Of a stretch of DNA of 64,000 nucleotides, positions 36,324-46,081 are shown piece by piece; position 1 is the first letter of the stretch; every line of letters starts with the position of its first letter. The notes beneath the pieces were generated by a model. The model ran no database searches and was not told the DNA's origin. It saw only the letters and a program-made list of their open reading frames with translations. The stretch is from positions 1,385,001 to 1,449,000 of the forward strand of contig NZ_JASERT010000001.1 in assembly GCF_030027245.1 (NCBI RefSeq), in the 5' to 3' direction. This DNA is from Asticcacaulis sp. EMRT-3. GTDB taxonomy: Bacteria; Pseudomonadota; Alphaproteobacteria; Caulobacterales; Caulobacteraceae. Made by a program: the position numbers and the translations under genes.

Positions 36324-36344
36324 AATCACCGCACAGGACGACAT

Positions 36345-37270
<926 letters not shown>

Positions 37271-37274
<4 letters not shown>

Positions 37275-38059
37275 GTTCGCAAAATCAGGCCATGACCTTC
37301 AATTATAACGCCGTGCGCGCCATCTATATGTTCGAACTGGGCCGCACCTGGCGCACCCTGTTCCAGAGCATCGCCGCGCCGGTGCTTTCGACCTCGCTCT
37401 ATTTCATCGTCTTCGGCTCAGCCATCGGCGGGCGCATGACCACGGTGGACGGCGTCTCCTACGGCGCCTTTATCGTGCCGGGCCTGACCTTGCTCAGCAT
37501 CCTGACCGAGAGCGTGTCCAATGCCTCGTTCGGCATCTATCTGCCGCGCTTTACCGGCACGATCTATGAGCTGTTATCCGCGCCGGTTTCGGTGATCGAG
37601 GCCCTGCTCGGCTATGTCGGGGCGGCAGCCACCAAGTCGGTGATTTTGGGCATTATCATCCTTCTGACGGCGCGTCTGTTCGTCGATTACCAGATCGTCC
37701 ATCCGGTCGTGATGGTGGCCTTCCTGCTGCTGATCAGCCTCACCTTTTCGCTGTTTGGCTTTATTCTCGGCGTCTGGGCCGATGGATTTGAGAAGTTGCA
37801 GGTGGTGCCGCTGCTGATCATCACGCCCCTGACCTTTTTGGGCGGCACCTTCTATTCGCTGCATATGCTGCCGCCGCTCTGGCAGAAGATCACCCTGTTC
37901 AATCCGATCGTCTATCTGGTCAATGGCTTCCGCTGGGCCTTTTACGGCAAGGCCGACGTCAATGTACTGATCAGCCTGGGCATGACGCTCGGCTTCATGG
38001 CGATCTGCGTGGCCATCATCGCCTGGATCTTCAAGACCGGCTATCGCCTGCGTACCTGA
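37271..38059 (+). CDS. ABC-2 type exporter, permease
   Basis: 262 residues, six membrane segments, with the ABC-2 permease pattern: '[20 protein letters not shown]', '[20 protein letters not shown]', '[20 protein letters not shown]' and '[20 protein letters not shown]', then '[17 protein letters not shown]'. It resembles YadH. It is coupled to the ATPase gene and followed by a strong terminator. Confidence 0.9.
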
Positions 38060-38077
38060 CCGGGGCCCACAAAAGTA

Positions 38078-38117
38078 CCGGGCCGAAACCATGACCAGTG
38101 GCTTCGGCCCGGATTTT
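38078..38117 (+). terminator. Rho-independent terminator after the ABC-2 exporter genes
   Basis: Arms CCGGGCCGAA (38078-38087) and TTCGGCCCGG (38103-38112), 10 perfect pairs that extend further inward (CC/GG), followed by ATTTT. It lies 19 bases after the permease stop. The rest of the gap to 38336 holds only a small palindrome (ACAACTA-A-TAGTTGT, 38204-38218) in an AT-rich stretch that may be promoter region for the next gene. Confidence 0.8.
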
Positions 38118-38336
38118 GCGCACCGGACAAGGGGAGACAAACCGGCGCGTCCCGCGTAAGCGCTCCGGTGTCAGGGGATAACCGGGGCGACAGGATCACC
38201 ATAACAACTAATAGTTGTATTTAGGTTAATGCATACCTTGGGAAGATTTTCTCATCCATGCACAACGGACTCGCGCATCAGCCTATAGGCAGGGCGCTGC
38301 GAATAGGGCATAAGGGCAAAAAACGACGGAGACCCC

Positions 38337-39911
38337 ATGCCAGCCGCACCCGGAGCCCCAAATACGCAACCCGCGCAAAACGTGCGCACCTTCTTAGACC
38401 GGCTGTGGAATGCTGATGACAAGATGCTGCGCTGGCTGCTCGGCCTGCTGATCGTGGTGCTGGCCTGTTTCAACTTCCTGCGCGATCTCAATAATCCCAA
38501 CCACGCCTTCTGGGACGAAAGCTATTACCTGACCTCGATGCAGCGCTATGTCGAGGGCACGGCGCAGTATGCTTCGCACCCGCCGCTGGCCTTCATGTTC
38601 ATGGACGCCAGCCTGAAACTGTCGGGCGCCAATCACCAGCTCAACCTGCATCCCCTGGCTGAGGTGAAAAAGATCGACACCCGCGTCGTGCCTGCGGGCT
38701 ATGATTTCACCTTCATCCGCCTGCCCGCCGCCCTGTTTGCGGTGGTGGGCGCGCTTCTGTTTTACCTGATCATCCTGCGTCTGGCCAATGAGCCGTTCGA
38801 GGCGTTCGTCTTCTCGCTGCTGTTCGTGTTTGAGAACGCCTATATCGTCCATTTCCGCGCCGCCCAGCTCGATTCCTACCAGATGACCTTCACATTGGGT
38901 TCGGTGCTGGTGTGGCTGTACACCTTCGGGCGCGAACCGAAACGGCCCTTGCTGACCTATCTCGGTTTCGGCGTCTTGTGCGGCCTCAGCTTCATGTGCA
39001 AGGTCAATTCAGTGGTCATGCTGTTTTTGGGCGCCCTGAGTCTGCTGCGCGCCCTGTGGATGGAACAGACGCGCGCCAATTTTCTGCGCCAGTTCGCGCG
39101 CGGCTGGGTGGTGCTGGGCGGCTTTTTCGCCGTGGTGGTGCTGATCTTCAGCCTGCATGTGGTTTTCAATCCCAATGCCCCCGATCCGAATACCGAGGCG
39201 GGCAAACGCGATCTGCACTATATGGATCAGGTTTATCAGGACTATCTGCACCACAAGCGCGGCTTGTCGCCCACCGTCATCTGGCACGCCACGACGGGTT
39301 ATTATGCCTATATGAAGCATGACTTCACCGGCGAGGTGAAGACCGAACCGAACGGCTCGCAGCCAATCCTGTGGCCTTTCATGGCCAAGGTGATCAATTA
39401 TCGCTGGGATTTCGACGGCAAGCGCACCGCCTATACGCAAATGGTCGGCAATCCGGTCAATTGGGGACTGGGGCTGATCGGCATCATCGGCGCGGCCATA
39501 CTGGTGGCGCGCCGCCGTTTCCGCAATGAGAGCCCTGAGGATCGCCGCGATCTCGACCTGCTCGAACCGCTGCTGGCCATGTACGCCGTCTTTATGGGGG
39601 TACATATCTATCTTGGCCTGCAACGTGTCATGTATATCTACCACTATTTCATCGGCCTGGGCTTGAGCTTCATGATGGTGCCGCTGGTCTTCCGGCTGGT
39701 GGCGCGGCGCTTTAGCTTCATTGACAGACACCGCTTTACCATCCTGTGCGCCATCAGCCTGCTGATCGCCGGCAGCTATCTGTTCTATGCGCCGCTCACC
39801 TATCACCAGCCCATGACGCGGCAAGCCTGCGAGGCGCGCAATTTCCCGGTGCGGCTGGTGGTCTGTCAGCCGGTGAAGACGCCGCACGCCCTGCCCAAGC
39901 CCGCCTCATGA
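38337..39911 (+). CDS. PMT-family glycosyltransferase (dolichyl-phosphate-mannose--protein mannosyltransferase-like)
   Basis: 524 residues with many membrane segments. The first periplasmic loop carries the acidic motif in 'NPNHAFWDESYYLTSMQRYV', and 'YASHPPLAFMFMDASLKLSG' follows, as in PMT/GT39 enzymes. Later: 'FTFIRLPAALFAVVGALLFY', 'FENAYIVHFRAAQLDSYQM', 'LSFMCKVNSVV' and 'YHYFIGLGLSFMMVPLVFRL'. These enzymes transfer sugars from polyprenyl phosphate to proteins or other acceptors on the periplasmic side; the acceptor is unknown. The next gene follows at once. Confidence 0.88.
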   Translation: MPAAPGAPNTQPAQNVRTFLDRLWNADDKMLRWLLGLLIVVLACFNFLRDLNNPNHAFWDESYYLTSMQRYVEGTAQYASHPPLAFMFMDASLKLSGANHQLNLHPLAEVKKIDTRVVPAGYDFTFIRLPAALFAVVGALLFYLIILRLANEPFEAFVFSLLFVFENAYIVHFRAAQLDSYQMTFTLGSVLVWLYTFGREPKRPLLTYLGFGVLCGLSFMCKVNSVVMLFLGALSLLRALWMEQTRANFLRQFARGWVVLGGFFAVVVLIFSLHVVFNPNAPDPNTEAGKRDLHYMDQVYQDYLHHKRGLSPTVIWHATTGYYAYMKHDFTGEVKTEPNGSQPILWPFMAKVINYRWDFDGKRTAYTQMVGNPVNWGLGLIGIIGAAILVARRRFRNESPEDRRDLDLLEPLLAMYAVFMGVHIYLGLQRVMYIYHYFIGLGLSFMMVPLVFRLVARRFSFIDRHRFTILCAISLLIAGSYLFYAPLTYHQPMTRQACEARNFPVRLVVCQPVKTPHALPKPAS

Positions 39912-39930
39912 CGTGAAAGGCTTTGACATC

Positions 39931-40785
39931 ATGATCGACGCCACGACCTATCTCGGCCTTGCCCGACGCGGCAAAAACGCCTGGTGGCGCTATCTGCTGG
40001 CCTGGCCGCTGGCGATCGTCATGGCCATGCTGATCGTGCCCGCCGTGCTGCTGCCGCTGATCATGACGCATGTCATTACGGCCGGTTTCGTCACCGAGAT
40101 GCAGTCGCCCAGCCATCCGGTCAGCTTCTATCTCGGCTATGCGGCCTTGAGCTTCGGGGCGTTTCTGGCGGGCTTCATCCTCGCCATTTACATCATGCAC
40201 CGCAAGCGCTTTGCCGATATTCGCGGCGTCTGGCGCTGGCGCGATTTTCTGAGCGGTGCCGGGCTCTGGCTGGCCCTGCTGATCCTGTTTGGCCTGATCG
40301 ATTACGCCCTGCGCCCGCACGGCTTCCACCTGACCTGGCGCAGCCTGACCCCCGCCGTGGTGCTGGTGGCCGTGGCCGGACTGGCCGTGCAGACCTTTAC
40401 CGAGGAATTCGTCTTTCGCGGCTATCTGACCCAGAGCCTGCTCCTGCTCAGCCAAAGGCCGCTGGTGGCGGCCCTGTTAAGCGGACTGGCCTTCGGCGCG
40501 CTGCACATCCCTAACGGCATTCCGCAGGCCGTGTTTGCCACGGTGTTCGGCAGCGTCATGTCGCTGGTGGCCATCCGCACCGGCGGGCTGGCCATGAGCT
40601 ATGGCTTTCACCTCGTCAACAACCTGTTCGGCTCGCTGGTTGTCGTGTCGATGCAGGATGTGTTCAGCGGCACCCCGGCCCTGATCACGCAGAACACGCC
40701 CGATCTGATGGGGTGGGATGTCATCACCGGCTGCGTGGCGGTCAGCGCCGCCGCGTGGTTTTTGCTCAGGCAAAAAAAGGTTTAA
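39931..40785 (+). CDS. CPBP family intramembrane metalloprotease
   Basis: 284 residues, mostly hydrophobic. The CPBP/CAAX protease motif EExxxR is seen in 'FTEEFVFRGYLTQSLLLL'; the second motif is 'GLAFGALHIPNG' (F-x-x-x-H) and the third 'AMSYGFHLVNNLFG' (H-x-x-x-N). The ATG at 39931 is chosen for 'gaaagg' 10 bases upstream; a GTG at 39913 also opens the frame. It lies 19 bases after the PMT gene, so probably in one operon. The substrate is unknown. Confidence 0.88.
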   Translation: MIDATTYLGLARRGKNAWWRYLLAWPLAIVMAMLIVPAVLLPLIMTHVITAGFVTEMQSPSHPVSFYLGYAALSFGAFLAGFILAIYIMHRKRFADIRGVWRWRDFLSGAGLWLALLILFGLIDYALRPHGFHLTWRSLTPAVVLVAVAGLAVQTFTEEFVFRGYLTQSLLLLSQRPLVAALLSGLAFGALHIPNGIPQAVFATVFGSVMSLVAIRTGGLAMSYGFHLVNNLFGSLVVVSMQDVFSGTPALITQNTPDLMGWDVITGCVAVSAAAWFLLRQKKV

Positions 40786-40787
40786 AT

Positions 40788-41015
40788 TCAGGCTTCGGCA
40801 AAAACGACGGTTACGCCCTTTTTGCGGAAATAGGACTGCATCAGCTTGCGGCCCTGACGATTATTCTGCGCCAGACGGGCCGGCTCGACCACGGCGGTCT
40901 TGACGCCCTCGGTGGCCATAGCCGCCTTCAGGGTCGTGATGCGGGCGTCCAGTTCGGCATTATCATTGGCCAGGGACTCATAAATCTGTTCGAGGGCTTC
41001 GGCTACGGTCGTCAA
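40788..41015 (-). CDS. Small hypothetical protein (75 residues)
   Basis: Begins 'MTTVAEALEQIYESLANDNA' and ends 'KGVTVVFAEA'. It is mainly helical, acidic at the N-terminus and basic in the second half ('NNRQGRKLMQSYFRKKGV'). I do not recognise a family. It stops two bases after the convergent CPBP gene. The clean codon use and GC content like its neighbours suggest a real gene. The ribosome site is 'aggagact' before the ATG. Confidence 0.6.
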   Translation of the reverse strand: MTTVAEALEQIYESLANDNAELDARITTLKAAMATEGVKTAVVEPARLAQNNRQGRKLMQSYFRKKGVTVVFAEA

Positions 41016-41220
41016 GGCGGCAAGTCTCCTGAAATTACCCGCCGCACTAACAGGATTTACCGCCGCCGGTCAATATGGCGGCTGCGCCTTCCCCTGCTGT
41101 TACGTACATAATCCCCTTGGAAAAAAGACGTTTAGCGGCAAATTGGCGCTTTGAGGGATCGGGATTTGCCTATAGGCTCCGTTGTAAAAAGTCACGAACC
41201 TTAAGGGAGCTGCGAAGCGC

Positions 41221-43029
41221 ATGAGTCTGTTTGCCAATATCAAGCGTGACGCCACCTTCCTCAAGCGCCTGCTGCGTATCCTGCGCCACATCAAGAGCGT
41301 TTCGCCCGACTCGCCCGATCTGGTCTGCGACGATTACGAGAAGGTGGCCGACCGCTACCCCACCCGTCCGGCCATCCGTTTCGAGGGCAAGAGCCTCACC
41401 TATCAACAGCTCGATACCCTGGCCAACCGCTATGCCCACTGGGGCCGTCAGCGCGGGCTGAAAGCGGGCGATACGGTGGCCCTGTTCATGCCCAACCGGC
41501 TCGACTATATCGCCATCTGGCTGGGCCTCAACAAGATCGGCGTCATCACCGCCCTGATCAACAATTCCCTGACCGGTTCGGGCCTCGCCCACTGCATCAA
41601 TATCTCGGTGGCCAGCCTGACTCTGGTGGACATGACCACCAAGGCGGCCTTTGACGAGATCGAGAGCCAGGTCGAGCGGTTCCAGGCCCTGTGGGTGCTC
41701 GATCTGCCGCGCGAGATGGAAAGCGAGAACTGCCGCAGCCTCGATGCTGCCTTGAAGGGCGTCTCGACCGTGCGCCCCGACCGCACACCGCGCGCCGCCC
41801 TCAATGCCGGAACCATCGCGCTGTATATCTATACGTCGGGCACCACCGGCCTGCCCAAGGCGGCCAAGATTTCCAACGCCCGCGCCCAGCTTTACATGAA
41901 AGCCTTTGCGGGCCTGACGCGCATGAAGCCCGACGACAAGCTCTATTGCGTCCTGCCGCTCTACCACGCCACGGGCGGGCTGTGCGCCGCAGGGGCTGCG
42001 CTTTTGAACGGTGCCGAACTGGTGCTGAAGCGTCGCTTTTCGGCCAGCCAGTTCTGGAGCGATGTGCGCAAAGAGGGCATTACCCACCTCGTCTATATTG
42101 GCGAACTGTGCCGTTATCTGGTCAATTCGCCGCCCGCTCCCAATCCCGATGACGAAACGAAGCATAAGGTGCGCATGGCGTTTGGCAACGGGATGCGCCC
42201 CGAAGTGTGGGATCATTTCAAGAAGCGCTTCAAAATCCCGGCCATTGTCGAATTTTACGGCTCGACCGAAGGCAATGTGTCGCTGTTCAATCTCGACGGC
42301 CAGCCGGGTGCGGTGGGGCGCGTGCCGAAACTGCTGCGCAACAAGTTCAATGTCCGGCTCGTGCGTTTTGACGTGGAAAGCGAAATGCCGATCCGCCAGC
42401 TCAACGGTCTGTGTCAGGAATGCCGCCCCGGTGAGATCGGCGAGGCGCTGGGCCTGATCGGGGCCGATGCGCGCCACGCCTATTCCGGCTATGCCGACAA
42501 GGCGGCGACGCAGAAGAAGATCCTGACCGATGTGTTCAAAAAGGGTGATATGTGGTTCCGCACCGGCGATCTGATGCGCCAGGACAAGAACGGCTACCTC
42601 TATTTCGTGGACCGCATCGGCGACACCTTCCGCTGGAAGGGCGAGAATGTCTCAACCTCGGAAGTGGCCGAATACTGCGCCTCGGCCCCCGGCGTCGAGG
42701 AAGCCATCGTCTATGGTATTCCGGTGCCGAATCACGATGGCAAGGCGGGCATGGTGGCCCTGATCACGCGCGAAGGTTTCGACCTCAACACCTTCAAAAA
42801 CCACATCGATTCCTACCTGCCTGTCTATGCGCGACCGCGCTTCGTACGCCTTTTGACCGAGGTGGAAACGACCGGCACCTTCAAATACAAGAAGATGGAT
42901 CTGGTGCGCGAGGGTTATGATCCTTTGCGCATCAAAGACCCCCTGTTCATCTGCGCCGACAGGGACGTGTACGAGCCCATGACCGCCGAACAGGCCAATG
43001 CGATTGAAACCGGCCAGCTTCGGCTGTAA
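41221..43029 (+). CDS. Long/very-long-chain acyl-CoA synthetase (FATP-like)
   Basis: 602 residues, AMP-forming. AMP-binding motif 'YIYTSGTTGLPKAAKISNAR', 'VEFYGSTEGNVSLFN', 'WFRTGDLMRQDKNGYLYFVD' and 'DTFRWKGENVSTSEVA', with C-terminal 'FKYKKMDLVREGYDP'. The wording, including 'LPLYHATGGLCAAGAALLNG', is that of the FATP/VLACS group. It activates fatty acids with ATP and CoA. The ATG follows 'taagggagctgc'. The 205 bases before it hold no gene that I can see. Confidence 0.93.
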   Translation: MSLFANIKRDATFLKRLLRILRHIKSVSPDSPDLVCDDYEKVADRYPTRPAIRFEGKSLTYQQLDTLANRYAHWGRQRGLKAGDTVALFMPNRLDYIAIWLGLNKIGVITALINNSLTGSGLAHCINISVASLTLVDMTTKAAFDEIESQVERFQALWVLDLPREMESENCRSLDAALKGVSTVRPDRTPRAALNAGTIALYIYTSGTTGLPKAAKISNARAQLYMKAFAGLTRMKPDDKLYCVLPLYHATGGLCAAGAALLNGAELVLKRRFSASQFWSDVRKEGITHLVYIGELCRYLVNSPPAPNPDDETKHKVRMAFGNGMRPEVWDHFKKRFKIPAIVEFYGSTEGNVSLFNLDGQPGAVGRVPKLLRNKFNVRLVRFDVESEMPIRQLNGLCQECRPGEIGEALGLIGADARHAYSGYADKAATQKKILTDVFKKGDMWFRTGDLMRQDKNGYLYFVDRIGDTFRWKGENVSTSEVAEYCASAPGVEEAIVYGIPVPNHDGKAGMVALITREGFDLNTFKNHIDSYLPVYARPRFVRLLTEVETTGTFKYKKMDLVREGYDPLRIKDPLFICADRDVYEPMTAEQANAIETGQLRL

Positions 43030-43038
43030 AACAGGATT

Positions 43039-44235
43039 ATGAGAGCCCCCGCCCCCCTGAACCGTTTCACCCTCGATTTCCTCAAGACCGAAGCCGGTTC
43101 CGGCACCATTCTCGCCCTGTGCGCCGTGATCGCGCTCGTCTGGGCCAATTCGCCGTGGGCCGAATATTATTTCAGCTTCATCCACTACCATATCGACATC
43201 AATGTCGGGGCGTGGCGCTTCAATGAAAGCGTGCTGGAATGGACGAAGGAGGGGCTGATGGCCATCTTCTTCTTCGTCGTCGGCCTGGAGATCAAGTACG
43301 AAATCGTGCGCGGCGCCCTGTCCAGTCCGCGCAAACTGGCCCTGCCGGTGATTGCCGCCATCGGCGGGATGGCCGTGCCTGCCCTTATCTATCTGGGCCT
43401 TAATATCGTCGATGGCGGCGATCTGCGCGGCTGGTCGGTGCCGACCGCCACCGACATCGCCTTTGCCCTGGCCGTGCTGGCGATGGCGGGCAAGAGTTTG
43501 CCATCGTCCCTGCGCGTCTTTTTGCTGACGCTCGCCATTGTCGATGATCTCGGCGCGGTCATCATTATCGGCGTGTTTTACAACGCCCAGTTCAACCTGT
43601 TGTTCGTCGCCATCGTGCTGGCCCTGCTGGCGGGCATGGCCTCGCTCAAATACCTGTTTCCGCGCACGCGCATCGGCTTTTCGATGATCTATATGGTGTT
43701 TTTCGTCGCCATCTGGGCCATGAGTCTGGAGGCGGGCTTAAGCCCTTCGCTGACCGCCGTGGCCGCCGCCTTCTGCGTCAGTATCGATCCGTGCCATCCG
43801 GGCGAAGAAGGTATGGTCAAATGGATCGCCAGCGAACTGCACCCTTATGTCGCCTGGCTGATCCTGCCCTTCTTCGCCTTTACCGCTTCCGGTTTTTCGC
43901 TTGAGGGCATGGGGCTGGCCAATCTGATCGACCCGCGCTTTCTCGGCGTCATGCTGGGGCTGTTCGTCGGCAAACAGGTGGGAGTGTTCGCTGCCAGCCA
44001 ACTGGCCATCAGCTCTGGTCTGGCCCGCCTGCCCGACGGGGCCACTGCGGGACAGGTCTATGCCGTATGCCTGTTGTGCGGCATCGGCTTCACCATGAGC
44101 CTGTTCATGGCGGCCCTGGCCTTTCGTGGTGCCGAAGAGGGCTTGGTGGCGGTCAAGGCAGGCGTCATTGTCGGCTCGCTGCTGTCGGCAGCCGGCGGGG
44201 CTGGGCTTTTAACATGGCTCAGCCGTAAAGTTTAA
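43039..44235 (+). CDS. nhaA: Na+/H+ antiporter NhaA
   Basis: 398 residues, about twelve membrane segments. Family motifs: 'FLKTEAGSGTILALCAVIAL', 'GLMAIFFFVVGLEIKYEIV', 'VPTATDIAFALAVLAMAG', and the transport aspartates in 'TLAIVDDLGAVIIIGVFY'. Also 'LCGIGFTMSLFMAALAF'. It exchanges Na+ for H+ across the inner membrane. It starts 9 bases after the acyl-CoA synthetase stop. The last codons and the stop lie inside a perfect 54-bp palindrome. Confidence 0.96.
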   Translation: MRAPAPLNRFTLDFLKTEAGSGTILALCAVIALVWANSPWAEYYFSFIHYHIDINVGAWRFNESVLEWTKEGLMAIFFFVVGLEIKYEIVRGALSSPRKLALPVIAAIGGMAVPALIYLGLNIVDGGDLRGWSVPTATDIAFALAVLAMAGKSLPSSLRVFLLTLAIVDDLGAVIIIGVFYNAQFNLLFVAIVLALLAGMASLKYLFPRTRIGFSMIYMVFFVAIWAMSLEAGLSPSLTAVAAAFCVSIDPCHPGEEGMVKWIASELHPYVAWLILPFFAFTASGFSLEGMGLANLIDPRFLGVMLGLFVGKQVGVFAASQLAISSGLARLPDGATAGQVYAVCLLCGIGFTMSLFMAALAFRGAEEGLVAVKAGVIVGSLLSAAGGAGLLTWLSRKV

Positions 44236-44279
44236 CACTAACCTGCACCTAATTAGGTGCAGGTTAGTGTTAAACTTTA
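44226..44279. terminator. Perfect 54-bp palindrome at the nhaA stop, likely terminator
   Basis: Two 27-base arms meet without a loop at AATT (centre 44252/44253); every base pairs. It includes the last codons and TAA of nhaA and is followed by ATTTT. It runs directly into dispersed repeat copy 3, and a related but imperfect inverted repeat precedes copy 4 at 51173. Confidence 0.8.
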
Positions 44280-44280
44280 T

Positions 44281-44372
44281 TTTGCAGCTCAAACGCCGCA
44301 TGGCTCGCCGCATAAGCGGCGGCGCGCAGTCGCGCTTGCCAAGCTGCGATGAGTCAAAGCATCGCTGCTTGG
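44281..44372 (+). repeat. Dispersed structured repeat, copy 3 of 5
   Basis: 'tttgcagctcaaacgccgc', 'ctcgccgcataagcggcgg', 'cagtcgcgcttgcc', then a terminal hairpin with arms 44339-44351 (CCAAGCTGCGATG) and 44360-44372, 12 of 13 pairs, loop AGTCAAAG. Here the core itself has changed (gctcgg to gcggcg) yet still forms a GCCGC/GCGGC stem. The hairpin ends 35 bases before the selO start. Confidence 0.75.
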
Positions 44373-44407
44373 TGTACTGGCTTGACATAAGCGGCTGCCG
44401 CGCCGAC

Positions 44408-45886
44408 ATGCGCATCATGCCCTATCGTCCCGCCCCCCGCCTCAGCCAAAGCGCGCTTGCCCTGCATGATCAGGTGAGCGCCGCCGATTTCCCGCAAACC
44501 GTGCTGCGCTATCGCAACGCTCAAGCCGCGGCCAGCGTCGGGCTTGGTGATATGAGCGATGCCGACTGGATCCGTCATTTCGGCCGCTTCGCCCCCCTGC
44601 CCGATAACCAGCCCATGCCTCTGGCCCTGCGTTATCACGGCCATCAGTTCCGCCACTATAATCCCGACCTCGGCGATGGGCGCGGCTTTCTGTTCGCGCA
44701 ACTGCTCGACAACCATGACCGCCTGCTCGATCTCGGCACCAAGGGATCGGGCACCACGCCGTGGTCGCGCGGTGGCGATGGCCGCCTGACGCTGAAAGGC
44801 GGAGTGCGTGAGGTTCTGGCCACCGCCATGCTCGAAGCGCTGGGCGTCAATACATCGAAATCGTTTTCACTGATCGAGACGGGCGAGGCCCTGATGCGCG
44901 GCGATGAACCCTCGCCCACCCGCTCATCGGTGCTGGTGCGCCTCAGCCACAGCCACATCCGTTTCGGTACGTTTGAACGGCTGGCCTTTCTCAATGATGC
45001 CGATACGATGCGCGATCTGGCGGACTTTGTGCGCGAGAACTACGTCTCCCGCCCCGTTTACGGGGAGGGAGAACCGCGAAGCGGTGGAAGGGGCAACGCA
45101 AACGAAATCTTAGCGGAAGCGCCCGACACCGCCGCCCTGTTCGATGCGGTGGTGACGCGAACGGCGGCGCTGGCGGCAGGCTGGATGGCGGCGGGCTTCG
45201 TGCATGGCGTGCTCAATACCGACAATATGAACATTACCGGCGAAAGCTTCGATTACGGCCCCTACCGCTTCCTGCCCTATGCCGATCTGGGCTTTACCGC
45301 CGCCTATTTCGACGAGGGCGGCCTCTATGCCTATGGCCGCCAGCCCGATGCGGTTCTGTGGAACCTGGCCCAGCTTGGCCGTTCGCTCACCCTGATCTGC
45401 GAACAGGCCCCGCTGGTGGCCAGCCTCAACGCCTTTGCCGACCGCTATCAGGACGCGCTGCAACGGGCCCTGTGCGCGCGCTTTAATCTGCGGCCTGTTG
45501 ACGACGCGCCGCCTCTGGCCGAAGCCTTTTTTGCCTTTGCCGGAACCTTGCGCTTCGATGGCAGTTTCGAGGGGTTGTTTTATGACTGGTTCGGCGGCGT
45601 GATCAGCGAACCGCGCGCCATGCAGGGGCCGCGCGGCCCGCATTATCAGGGTGCGGCCTTTGATGCTTTTCGCGCCGCCCTCGCCGCCTATGCGCCTGCT
45701 GCTCCTGACAAGCTCGATCATCCACGTTTTGCCAAGGCCGATCCCGAAACCCTGCTGATCGCTGAGATCGAAGCCATCTGGGCGCAGATTGCCAAGGCCG
45801 ATGACTGGTCGGCATTCAACGCCAAGCTTGCGGCGATCAGCGACTATGGTCAGGCGCTGCAAGCGGTATCTGTCTTCCGGGCATAA
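44408..45886 (+). CDS. selO: Protein adenylyltransferase SelO (YdiU family) with an in-frame repeat insertion
   Basis: 492 residues. SelO is a pseudokinase-fold enzyme that transfers AMP to proteins. Motifs: 'LALRYHGHQFRHYNPDLGDG', 'LGTKGSGTTPWSRGGDGRLT', 'KGGVREVLATAMLEALGV', and 'FVHGVLNTDNMNITGESFDY' with 'GPYRFLPY'. Residues about 213-235 ('SRPVYGEGEPRSGGRGNANE') have no counterpart in SelO proteins I know and are encoded by a palindromic repeat (45043-45098). The start is chosen at 44408 ('MRIMPYRPAPRLSQSAL'); a frame upstream lies in the dispersed repeat. The C-terminal 'SelO' Cys motif is not evident. Confidence 0.92.
   Translation: MRIMPYRPAPRLSQSALALHDQVSAADFPQTVLRYRNAQAAASVGLGDMSDADWIRHFGRFAPLPDNQPMPLALRYHGHQFRHYNPDLGDGRGFLFAQLLDNHDRLLDLGTKGSGTTPWSRGGDGRLTLKGGVREVLATAMLEALGVNTSKSFSLIETGEALMRGDEPSPTRSSVLVRLSHSHIRFGTFERLAFLNDADTMRDLADFVRENYVSRPVYGEGEPRSGGRGNANEILAEAPDTAALFDAVVTRTAALAAGWMAAGFVHGVLNTDNMNITGESFDYGPYRFLPYADLGFTAAYFDEGGLYAYGRQPDAVLWNLAQLGRSLTLICEQAPLVASLNAFADRYQDALQRALCARFNLRPVDDAPPLAEAFFAFAGTLRFDGSFEGLFYDWFGGVISEPRAMQGPRGPHYQGAAFDAFRAALAAYAPAAPDKLDHPRFAKADPETLLIAEIEAIWAQIAKADDWSAFNAKLAAISDYGQALQAVSVFRA
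45043..45098. repeat. Palindromic repeat inserted in the selO coding sequence
   Basis: Contains two small hairpins, CCCCG-TTTA-CGGGG (45052-45065) and ACCGC-GAA-GCGGT (45073-45085), in the layout 'cggggagggagaaccgcgaa', then 'gcggtggaaggggc', known to me from intergenic repeats of Caulobacterales. It keeps the frame open. Confidence 0.65.
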
Positions 45887-45912
45887 GACGCGGCCATGCT
45901 TATATCAAAGTA

Positions 45913-46049
45913 AGAAACCCCACCACCACTTCGCTACGCTCGGAGGTATAGACCACGTCCCTCTTATACCCTCCCTGAACCCGTCAGGGTTTGGGGAGGG
46001 GGACCGCACGAAGGCGCCTAAGCGCCTGAGATGTGGTGGTGGGGTTTCT
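45913..46049. repeat. Large palindromic intergenic repeat after selO
   Basis: Outer arms AGAAACCCCACCACCAC (45913-45929) and its exact complement (46033-46049) enclose an inner stem-loop around 'ccctccctgaaccc' and 'gggtttggggaggg' (about 45967-46000). It fills the gap between selO and the IS66 element. Confidence 0.8.
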
Positions 46050-46081
46050 GACTTTGAGATAATCCGTAAGCGGTGTTTCGC

